Part shown: in pieces, positions 13,709-23,476 of the stretch | Numbering within the stretch: the first letter of the stretch is position 1 | Layout of the letters: each line of letters begins with the position of its first letter | DNA from: Diphasiastrum complanatum | Taxonomy: Eukaryota; Streptophyta; Lycopodiopsida; Lycopodiales; Lycopodiaceae | NCBI GenBank assembly: GCA_029204225.1 | Contig: CM055098.1 | Coordinates: 46,774,287-46,838,286, forward strand | Length of the DNA: 64,000 nucleotides | Direction of reading: 5' to 3' | Notes under the pieces: model-generated | Told to the model about the DNA's origin: nothing | What the model saw: only the letters and a program-made list of their open reading frames with translations | Databases searched by the model: none | Made by a program: the position numbers and the translations under genes

Positions 13709-14071
13709 CCCCCCTTAATTTGAGTCCATGAATGCCTTGATCTTGAGACTAAGCAATGCGCAAAATTTGTTGTGTACATTAACACTTAATGCTTTCGTGA
13801 ATATATCCGCAACCATGTCCTATGTTTTGCAGTACGTTAAGCTTACCTCCTTGCTGAGAACCTTGCCTCTGATGTAGTGATATCTGATTTCAATGTGCTT
13901 ACTCCTAGAGTGAATCTAGGTTGGTCGATAAGGCAATAGCACTCTCATTATCACAGAATAAAATTGTAGGGCTGTACTGATGCAGATTAACGTCTGACAG
14001 TAAATTTCTCAACCAAAATACTTCCTTAATAGATTGAGAAACAACAATGTATTCTAGTTCTGCAGAAGAAA
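13709..14071 (-). mobile_element. Truncated copia unit: RNase H fragment only
   Basis: After the polypurine tract the minus strand encodes the end of a copia RNase H (including the peptide FCDNESAIALSTN, read near 13905-14000) and then breaks off within the stretch CAGAAGAA. That 8-base stretch is also present in the LTR, and the sequence switches there into LTR 3b. The missing part is everything from RNase H back to the start of the next LTR. Confidence 0.88.
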
Positions 14072-15011
14072 ATAATTTGTCATGAACAACTAGACAAATT
14101 ATCTTTCGTGAATGATTCACGAAGAGCTAGACTAAGCTCGACTGACAATCAGTCGCGAATGATTCATGAAAGACAAGACTAAATATTAGTCACCAACATC
14201 TAGACTAATAATGACTTGCAAAGGACTGATTACCAGAGTGAGCGACAAGAAAATCAGACAGAATGAAAATAAGCATAGCAATATTGACAAAAATCTGAAC
14301 GCAGAACAAAGAGTTGTTATCAGACTAAGTATAGCAAAATATACATGTCAATAATGTGGTAGAGCACAAGACTATAGCGGATGAAACCACGTGCTCTACA
14401 AAGCTAATTCAATTCGTAAAGGAATGACACCTATTATTGACATTAAAGAATCAATGCGCAAGGCATCTACTTTGTCTATCTTTGGTAAGCTTCTGATGCT
14501 ATTGTATTACACACACTTAATCTTCAATTTCTTAATCAATCTGAATACGCAAATGGTATTCAGTATATATACACAATGTTACAAGTGTGTAGATGAAGAA
14601 AGTACAAAGTGGATGTGCTGTCTGTAGGAGATCGTGGGTGGCTGCAGTCATTGTCAAGTCTATTAGCACAGTTGCATGGGGTGAGCGTGAAAAGGGTGCG
14701 ACGTCAACCTTTGTTGAAGTGAACATTGGTGAAGATGCGAAAAATGTGTCACTCTGATGAAATGCCTTAGGATTTGATTTTCAGGGTGTCTTTGCTTCCT
14801 AGGGCACCTTTGGCATTTTGTAAGGCAGTGTCGCCTCTTTTCGCCTGTCACAAAACACTTGTAAAAAAACACAGTGTCACGTTTTGTTCACCCATTCTTT
14901 GCTTGTGAGAATTTACACGTAAATATGTAGACTGCGTGACAACGTGAGTAAAAATGCAGCATGAACGAAGGTAGATTAAAATGGGATTTAGGAGAGTAGA
15001 TAAATCTAACA
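14063..15011 (-). repeat. LTR 3b of copia array, end-truncated
   Basis: This LTR lacks its U5 end and PBS (about 220 bp) because of the junction at 14063-14071. It keeps the hairpin block (14072-14191), the TATA region and the 14-bp segment, and ends normally at 15011 against a polypurine tract. The microhomology CAGAAGAA at the junction points to a deletion by end joining or template switching. Confidence 0.88.
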
Positions 15012-18000
15012 CCCCCCTTAATCTGAGTCCATGAATGCCTTGATCTTGAGACTAAGCAATGCGCAAAATTTGTTGTGTACATTAACACTTAATGCTTTCG
15101 TGAATATATCCGCAACCATGTCCTATGTTTTGCAGTACGTTAAGCTTACCTCCTTGCTGAGAACCTTGCCTCTGATGTAGTGATATCTGATTTCAATGTG
15201 CTTACTCCTAGAGTGAATCTAGGTTGGTCGATAAGGCAATAGCACTCTCATTATCACAGAATAAAATTGTAGGGCTGTACTGATGCAGATTAACGTCTGA
15301 CAGTAAATTTCTCAACCAAAATACTTCCTTAATAGATTGAGAAACAACAATGTATTCTAGTTCTGCAGAAGAAAGTGCGATAGAGGTTTGCTTACGACTG
15401 TTCCATGAGATAGGACCATCGTTGAAGAAGAATGTAAATCCAGATGTGGACTTAAAATTGCCCACATCTCCTCCCCAGCTTGCATTAGAATACCTACTAA
15501 GTTGATGAAGATTGTCATTGCTGACATCTCCATAGCAGATGCACTGGTCTATGGTAGCTCAAATACACCTCATCACTGTTATGAGAACCTTCCAATGGGT
15601 AATGCCAGGATTAGCCATATATTGTCTGAGTGAGCTTACTGCAAAAGAGATATCTGGTCTTGTAGAAACCATTATGTACATGAGAGATCCAAGTGTCAAT
15701 CGATAAGGATACTCTCGCATCTGCTCCTCTTCCTACTTGGTCTGGGGACATTGGTCCTTTGAAAAATGTAGGCCTGGATCCATTGGTGAGTGAGCTAATT
15801 TACAATTCATTAGATTGTATTTGTTAAGATCATTGTGAATATACCTTTGTTGAGCTAAGTAAATCAATCGTTTAGATCTGTCTCTGTGGATTTTAATATC
15901 CAGACTGAAGTGAGCTTCACCCAGATCAGTCACTCAAACTGTGAATATAGCATCTGCTTGGAATCCTTGACCAAATTGGTATTGTTGCTGAGCAACGCAT
16001 CATCCACGTATAAGGTGATGATAATGAAGGATTGTTGTACTGACTTTGAATAGTTGTTGCAATCAGTAGTGCTTGGTTTACATCCTTGTTCGATGAGGAA
16101 TGTGTTGATCCTCTAAAACCAAGCTCTGGCAGACTATTTCAAGCCGTACAGTGCTTTGTGGAGTTTACATAAATGATTCTTCATACTTTTCAGAATGTGT
16201 CTTTCAGGCTGGATCATGTAGATATCTTCTTGTATGACTCCATTCAGATAAGCTGTTTGTACATCAAGTTGTACTTCAAGGTCGGCAGCTGCAGCATAAG
16301 ACAATAGCATTCGGATCGACGAATGTTTGACTACTGGACTAAAAGTCTTGTTGAAGTCGATGTTTGGGATCTAAGTGAATCCTCATGCTACCAATCTTGC
16401 CTTCCTTCGATCAATTGCTCCGTTGGCATTGTATTTGATCTTAAAGATCCATTTGCAATCAATGATATTGCAGCCAATAGGCTTCGACTAATGACCATGT
16501 CTGGTTCTTGATCAAAGAGGAATACTCTCTATTCTCTCCAGAGATCGGAGTCTGGTTGGTTGTGTGCCTCTTTGACTGTAGTCGATTCTTGTATCAAGAG
16601 ACATGCAGACTCATGAGTATGCCTTGTGGTCTGTGTGCGCACTCAGCTTGATTTTCTGGGAGGATTCGACTGATGAGCCACTCTTGGGACTTGTTGGTTG
16701 GTAGCAGCAACGTCATCGTCTAATTCGCTATCATGAAGTGGGTCGACAATAGACACGCCTGAGCCAAAGGCTCGAACTGTCATGTGAATGGCAGGTGATG
16801 AAGGGTCTCCTGGAGCAATATCCTTGCCTTTGAGGTTGATGAACTGATCATCGATAAAGACTGTATCCTGGCTATACAAGATTTTTTGGGTATAAGTTGC
16901 AGTGGAGACAGCTTCAGCCCAAAATCTCTTGGGCAGCGATGCATGTGCTAGCATACATTTGGCTGATTCAACCAAGGTACAGTTCTTTCTCTCGGCTAAG
17001 CCATTAGACTGAGGATTGTAAGGAGTGATGAATTGCTGCTCAACTCGATAGAGATATATTCTCCACCGTTGTCTGACCTAAGAGCCTTGATCGTCCGTCG
17101 AGTCTCCTTTTTTGCACGCTCCTTGAAGATTCTGAAGCAATTGAAGGCTTCTGATTTTTTCTTTATAAAATACACCATAGTCAAAATTCATCAATAAAAG
17201 TTATAAAATATTTTGCATCTTTCAATTAAGGATAAATCATCAGGCCACAAATGTTGAATCTACAATGTCTAACAATCCTCTAGCAATATGTTCATAGCTT
17301 GATTTAAATGGTTTCCTAGTCTACTTACCAACTAAATGGTCTTGACAGATAGGTAACATTATATTCTTGATCTTGGTCGAGATCAAGAACAATATATTGT
17401 CTAGACATTTGTTGCACAACAGCATGATTCATGTGATCAAGTTTGTAATGCCAAAGTAAACTTTTATTTGCATGAATAGACGTACTGAGTGCCTGACTAG
17501 AGGCAGAAAAGCAATTACTTCATTTATACAAGTATCCATGTCTCTTTCCGAGTGCTTGGATCTTGCATGTCATGTCAACTACTTTGCACTGATCACATTC
17601 GAAATCTACTTTATGTCCTAGATCTGTGATTATGCTTAAAGAGAGCAGATTCGTAGACAAATTTGATACATACATGACTTTAGAAAGTAGCTTAGACTAA
17701 TCATTTGCAAAGCTTAATCTTACAGTACCTTCACATTTAATAGCTTGTGTGCTATTGTTGCCAAGGTGAACAAATTTCTGGGTATTGTAAGATGTATAGG
17801 ACTCAAAACAGCCAATGAAACTGGTCATGTGCTGAGTGGCTCCTGAATCCAGGAACCAAGAACTATCGTCGGATGCTCCTTGATGGTTGGTCATGAAGGC
17901 ATCATGATCCGCTTCTTGAATAGGCTGTGGAGCTTCTGCAGCTACATTTGCCACTTGATTCAACAGCCCCTTGTTGTTGTTCTTTGCTTTAAGTATCTCT

Positions 18001-18922
18001 CAATCTTGAATTTTGTCGTTGTTTCGCTTGAAGTATCTACAAAACAGCTTCTTCTTTGTCTACGGATTCGAGTGTTCTCTCTGCTGAGCTGGTTCCTATT
18101 CTGGCTTTGATTGCTTCGGGCCTTTCTTCTTCTTCTGCTTAGTCGTGATCTTGTTGGTGTATAAGCCGTGAGAATCAGTTGAGGAACTTGAGGCTTTGTT
18201 CCTCTGCGTGTCTTCCTGCAACAACATAGTAGTGACTCTCGAAAGAGTCAGTTCTAGATGTCTCATGATGATCATCACCTAGTTGTTGTATGAGCTTGGC
18301 AAGCTTGTAAGAAGTTGCCTCACTACGTCTTGATTGTCTATGACAAATCCGACAATGACCATTTGCCTTAGCAGGTTCTTGAATTGATTGATGTGATTCT
18401 TCAAGGAATCACCATTCGCCATCTTGAGTGAGTAAAATCTATTCCTGAGATGTAGCTTGGAAGCTATATCTCGCACTTTGTATAGTGTTCTCAACATGTC
18501 CCTGACTACTTTCGATGTCTGAGCCTCAGATACATGGCCAATCTCGGTACCCGTAATGTTGAGGATGATCAGCATGAAAGCCTTTCCATCCTTCAGCCTC
18601 CATCTGGCGATTGCTGCATCGTCTGCTTCGGATTTTCTTCTACACTTGTAACAACGTCATACAATTCTTCAGCCATTAGTACAGTTTTCATCTTAAATTT
18701 CCATAGCTAGTAATTGGCTCCATCAAGCTTGTCCATGATAGGACTGGCTTTCCCTTGGGAATCCATTTGGAAGATTAGTCTGAGTGATAGGAAAAAAACT
18801 ATCAATGACTTAAGTATGAAAATCTGATACAAAATTACAGAACAAGAAGGCAATTACTCCATCGGCTAGTAGAGTCTTGTACTGTGGAAGCTTATTAGCC
18901 TACGAAAATAGCCCTGATACCA
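15012..18922 (-). mobile_element. Copia array unit D, internal region with RNase H retained (3911 bp)
   Basis: The least damaged unit. It retains the RNase H segment absent from A-C: 15208-15465 encodes GNFKSTSGFTFFFNDG and the downstream SSAELEY and FCDNESAIALS blocks, typical of copia RNase H. Reverse transcriptase has YVDD at 15999-16010. Gag, protease and integrase remnants follow to the PBS at 18909-18922. It still has the integrase frameshift and the 70-codon gap, plus a private 8-bp deletion near 16531. It has more private substitutions than the other units, so it is probably the oldest. Confidence 0.9.
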
Positions 18923-19922
18923 TGTTGGAGAAAGAGGGTGTGTTGTGTGTGAGAAACAAAAATAGCTCAAAAAGAAAATGAACACGAAAAAGAAACAAAC
19001 TCGAAACTCGCACGGAAAGTGTTCGTGCACAGTGGAAATGACTCTTTCCCTAAGCATGACTACGCATATCAGAAACGAACAGAACGTTAGTGATAGAAAT
19101 CACGGTCATTTTGATTACATAGCGAAACTTTAATAAAACACCAGAAGAATAATTTGTCATGAACAACTAGACAAATTATCTTTCGTGAATGATTCACGAA
19201 GAGCTAGACTAAGCTCGACTGACAATCAGTCGCGAATGATTCGTGAAAGACAAGACTAAATATTAGTCACCAACATCTAGACTAATAATGACTTGCAAAG
19301 GACTGATTACCAGAGTGAGCGACAAGAAAATCAGACAGAATGAAAATAAGCATAGCAATATTGACAAAAATCTGAACGCAGAACAAAGAGTTGTTATCAG
19401 ACTAAGTATAGCAAAATATACATGTCAATAATGTGGTAGAGCACAAGACTATAGCGGATGAAACCACGTGCTCTACAAAGCTAATTCAATTTGTAAAGGG
19501 ATGACACCTATTATTGACATTAAAGAATCAATGCACAAGGCATCTACTTTGTCTATCTTTGATAAGCTTCTGATGTTATTGTATTAGACACACTTGATCT
19601 TCAATCTCTTAATCAATCTGAATACGCAAATGGTATTCAGTATATATACACAATGTTACAGGTGTGTAGATGAAGAAAGTACAAAGTGGATGTGCTGTCT
19701 GTAGGAAATTGTGGGTGGCTGTAGTCGTTGTCAAGTCTGTTAGCATAGTTGCATGGGGTGAGCGTGAAATGGGTGCGATGTTAGCCTTTGCTGAAGTGAA
19801 CTGAAGATGTAAAAAATGCATCACTCTAACGAAATGCCTTAGGATTTGATTTACAAGGTGCCTTTGTTTCCCAGGGCACCTTTGGCATTTTGTAAGGCAG
19901 TGTCACCTTTTTTTTGCCTGTC
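18923..19922 (-). repeat. LTR 4, right edge of the array, truncated
   Basis: It matches the other LTRs closely to about 19480, then diverges sharply, with many substitutions and a small deletion near 19800, and stops about 180 bp before the expected outer end. The last recognisable LTR bases are GCCTGTC at about 19916-19922. The hairpin block is at 19149-19268. No target-site duplication can be read. Confidence 0.87.
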
Positions 19923-19925
19923 TTT

Positions 19926-20860
19926 AGATGTTATTCACACTGATATTGGATAGCTGCAATATCGAGGTAGAACTGCAAAAGATCTAGTTGATGGTGGAAT
20001 TTTTTTTATGAATCAATGTACATTCCTGATACAAAAGAAAATTTTGGACAAATAGTACCAAGTCCATTACCTAGCTTTGAAAGTGATGAATGGATTGCAC
20101 CAAATGCTACAGTTTCAGAATCATTTCGTTGCAAGATATATAATGATGTAAAAAATTTATTAAAAATGAGCACGGATAAAAAATAGTCAGATTGAGTTGG
20201 TTTATTTCCTTGAATATATTTGTGGATTTTTTTTCAAGTGTCAATGTACAAAAACCCCCAACGATGTTTGTATGCAAAAATTTATCAGATAGTTTATTAT
20301 CTGGACTTATGGATGAAGGCTGGGACAAAAGATCAGATGGAGAAATAGAATGTAGAATTAAAATGTCTTCCATGTGCTTCCATTATCAAATTGAGAAACA
20401 AATGTTGAGCTTATGCTTCCATTATCAAAGATGGAAAATAAAATAAAGGTAAATCGGTGCCACTCGATCAAGACTTGGAAGCCAGTGGACATTCAAAACG
20501 AAAAAATATTGAAATTATATACAATGATGTCGTTTTGACATGTGTTGAGGTGGAAGAAGATTGGAGTCTAAACTACATCCGGTGGGAACTATTGCTCCTA
20601 CAAGATGATGTACTTTTAGACTTCAGATTCATTTTCAATGGTAAACTCGTAAGTAACTATAAACACTCGATCTTTTATGAATAGTTTCAATCAAAACTTT
20701 CTAATACAAACTCTATACTAATTCTAACTAACTTTGTATTAATTTTATGCAAGTACGTAAAAGACATGAGCTCGAGATCAAATGCAGAGATATTGGCGAA
20801 ACAATCCAACTTATGGAAGAACATCGAGATTCACTATCAACAAATACATGCCAATGTCTT
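19926..20860 (+). pseudogene. Unknown multi-exon gene, locus A (broken)
   Basis: I do not recognise the family. Coding-like stretches include SESFRCKIYNDVKNLLKMST (about 20116-20175), LSWFISLNIFVDFFSS followed by FVCKNLSDSLLSGLMDEGWD (20190-20330), and IEIIYNDVVLTCVEVEEDW to DFRFIFNGKL (20508-20650), ending at a good splice donor (CTC|GTAAGT). A further exon-like piece with ELEIKCRDIGETI follows near 20770-20815. Each block has a counterpart in the same order at 48058-49485 on the minus strand, which supports real coding origin. The last two blocks have the size and pattern of a ubiquitin-like fold (weak inference). In-frame stops and a frameshift in a T-run near 20002 indicate a pseudogene. 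The array's last LTR abuts it. Confidence 0.6.
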
Positions 20861-21021
20861 TTTATCATTATAGAAATATTTTCTTCCATTATTAGACTAT
20901 GGACACAGGTTGATTGTAAGAATCTATTGTGATATCAATAAAAAAAAATCCATAAACGGGTTGTTTACAAGTAAAATGATTGTTTCTTTTTTTTTATGTC
21001 TCTCTATTTACAAATAGATCT

Positions 21022-22260
21022 CTATTTAATCAATTTTTCTATATTTTCTATATCAGTATTAGAAACTGATAAAGCAACAGCTCCTATAATAATCTTGCCC
21101 TCCTCTGTTTCGAGAAGGGCCTCAATGCCTTTTAAGACAAGAGAAATATCTGCTGCAAAATTGCCTTCATCTGTATTAGGAAGGACTTTTATTCCTTTTT
21201 AATCACATAAAATAAGATCTGCATCTTGAACAACCTGAAAGGCTATTAAGGCAGGAGCAGCTTCATTTTGAGGGCCCTCGATTGCAGGTGCAACACTTAC
21301 ACCACCATACTGGGCAAAGGTTCTGATCAACTCTTGCCGAAATCTATATACATCATCAGGGGTATACGGCTCAAGAGTGAACTGTCATCACAAAACATGA
21401 GAATCAGCAAATTACAAACAATGATAGTAATAAAATATGAATCAGAATAAAATGAATTACAAATGAAGAGAATATTACCTTTTCAATATCTACATCCGTT
21501 TGTAAATTATACCATTCAAAAAATAGCTTCGTATTGTACAGGATGAGCCATGCACGACTAAAAGCGTCATTTTGTTGTACACACTACATATATAGAACGA
21601 AAATTAGTAATATTATGATAGAAATTTTATTTATGGTATGACGATACATTTGAATTAGAAAAGGAATACATGCATATCAGAGATGAATTGAATATACCTT
21701 GAGAGATTTAATGGTTATATCTCCAATTGAAGTTGTCGTTGTCGATATTTCGTGAATGGCATCATGAAGTAGAGAATCAAATTCTCTATGTGTATTTGTA
21801 GCTGAGTTTAATTTTACACATAGAAAATTTGATACTCCCTCCTTATTCATCTTTACAAAAAGAATGTTCAGGCTCCAATGCCCACTGCAACACAAATATC
21901 GTTAGATTCATATTTATGAAAAAATTTCGTTCTTATTAAAGCAATGAGGCATGCAACAATCCAGATTAAAGCAACAAAAAGAAAAGAGCAATCCTTACTT
22001 ATTTTCATATGGAATCAAATAAAATTTCACCATAGGACTGCACTCGATAAAATAGACAGCCTTCTCAAAATTGGCTTCTTTCGCCTTTACCGCTCCCATG
22101 AAAAATGGACTAACTACAAAAATTGTACCATGGGAATCGAAACTAATACTATTCTACAAAAAAGAAACTCCAGCCTCTACTACTGCATCTGAAATTTCTG
22201 AGGTCTTATCTTTTAGCTTGGTACAAAATTTGGGACCTAATCTAAAGCTTCTACATATAT
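21022..22260 (-). pseudogene. Unknown gene, four phase-compatible exons, possible Ulp1-like peptidase
   Basis: Minus-strand exons at 22260-21999, 21884-21698, 21583-21479 and 21381-21022. Each is bounded by AG acceptors and GT donors, and the codon phases match across all three introns (an AA plus T codon at the first junction, phase 0 at the others). The joined frame runs about 270 codons with only two internal stops: TAG in the first exon and TAA in the last, after DADLILCD. The first junction creates a FYLIPY...GHWSLNIL stretch, like the catalytic-histidine region of C48/Ulp1-type cysteine peptidases, but I see no catalytic cysteine motif, so the assignment is tentative. The last exon (FTLEPYTPDDVYRFRQELIR and on) ends at TAG 21022-21024. 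Upstream exons are not certain; the H3-like frame lies just 5'. Confidence 0.55.
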
Positions 22261-22355
22261 CTGGAAGAAAAAAAATCAAAAAAATTGCCGAGAAGATCAA
22301 TTTTGTTAGCTAGGTAGGCCTCGTATTGATTATAATGGTCAGAATAAAAAAAAAC

Positions 22356-23062
22356 CTAGGCTGGATCGCATGGAATTCTCACAAAAACATTATGTACAAG
22401 AGCAGAAATAGAAGTGGAAAGAATATTTACAGATTTTTTTGTTATTCTCTCTAGCTCCTCTTGGGTAATCAACACTTTTGGTGATGAAACCTACAGAGGA
22501 GCTGGACGAATAACAGGAGGAGGACTGGGTGAAGATTCTCGATCTAAGTCAGATTCTCCAGCATCTGACTCGGAGCTCAAGAAGACACGGGGTCTCTTGG
22601 CCAGGATACATCTAGGCGGAAGGGAAGCAGGTGGCCTTCGAGATCCAACCTTCTTGGGAACAGCCTACTTTCTCTTCCTCCTAGAGGTAGTAGAGACATT
22701 GGTTCTATTGAGAGGCAGGTCTATGGAGGTGCTGGAATTATCAACATGCATACTAGAATATATGTCCCAAAGCCTTTTGAGAATGACGAAATCCTTTGGC
22801 ATGATGGTGACACGCTTACCATGCACTGCCAAAAGACAAGTATTCTCAAAAAACTAGGACAAAAAATCTTCTACAACACCCTGCAAGGCCTGCATGGTTG
22901 TCATGGCAAAATGAACATCCAGCCCAAGTGATAGAGTGGCATTCCATACAGATCGGCCGAAAGGAGCTCTAGAAATCAACGATTCAGTTGATCTCTAGAG
23001 TTTTCTGATCTCCCTCATCTAGACCTGCTTTCTGCCACAATTGTACCTGATTTGGTCTATTT
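22356..23062 (-). pseudogene. Histone H3-like reading frame with C-terminal extension (broken)
   Basis: On the minus strand one frame from 22994 reads RSTESLISRAPFGRSV, then TMQALQGVVEDFL, then after a TAG (22854-22856) [21 protein letters not shown] (22791-22853). These line up in order with the H3 histone fold (STELLIRKLPFQRLV, AVAALQEAAEAYLV and [20 protein letters not shown]). Weaker H3-like similarity (RPNQVQL, frame-shifted) continues upstream to about 23060. Canonical H3 ends a few residues after this point. Here the frame continues about 145 codons: a basic stretch (TSRRKRK, VPKKVGSRRPP), an acidic-serine stretch (SSESDAGESDLDRE) and SPSPPP, to a stop at 22356-22358. There are two more in-frame TAGs, at 22665-22667 and 22491-22493. 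A canonical H3 tail was not found. Probably a decayed, divergent H3 variant. Confidence 0.75.
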
Positions 23063-23410
23063 AAACGGTAGTACAAGCTGATTTTGTGGAACTCTGTCAT
23101 ACACTTGGAAACTCCCCTTAGAATTTTCAACATCTCTATAGGGGTTTCGAGACTGAAAAGAGGTTACATCATAGAGTTGTCTATTACCTGACAACATTGG
23201 AGGAAAATCTGCCCTCGTCCGATCATAAGCCTTATCCATTGAGCTCATACTTTTTGACAGATCTCCTCCCTATCTGTAGTCAATTGTGCTTCCTCTATTA
23301 ATATGGCCTTTTGTATTGCTCCTTCTAAATCAGATGGAGCCAATTGTCTCACAGCCAATTGTATATTCATCAAATCATGACATGTTTAGAATTGCTTTGC
23401 AAATATATTG
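23063..23410 (-). other. Possible N-terminal tail region of the H3-like gene
   Basis: The minus strand upstream of the histone-fold part is open in two overlapping frames: QLAPSDLEGAIQKAILIEEA (about 23280-23340), then after a frameshift the 63-codon stretch at 23057-23248 containing TRADFPPMLSGNRQLYDVTS. The second frame runs directly into the H3-like segment apart from a stop. It could be a long variant tail, an upstream exon or unrelated coding sequence. No known domain was recognised. Confidence 0.3.
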
Positions 23411-23476
23411 AACAAGAGAGGAGAAATACTCAATGTAAATGTATTGATTATATTATAACAAAATACAAAGTGTCAA

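Larger units (their letters stand above)
1..19922 (-). repeat. Head-to-tail tandem array of one Ty1/copia retrotransposon
   Basis: The same roughly 4.64-kb block (one LTR plus one internal region, read on the minus strand) recurs with a period of 4638 then 4637 bases. Neighbouring internal regions share a single LTR instead of each having two. Copies differ at only scattered single bases, so the array is recent or kept uniform. Position 1 corresponds to position 4639, so the array continues beyond the left edge. The right edge is a truncated LTR near 19922. Unequal crossing-over between LTRs is the usual explanation for such arrays (inference). An assembly error is the main alternative. Confidence 0.93.

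Noticed and set aside
1-19922. CRISPR-like or gene-cluster explanation for the regular repeats
   Set aside because: Units are 4.6 kb with PBS, polypurine tract, LTR ends and copia domains; this is a retrotransposon array.
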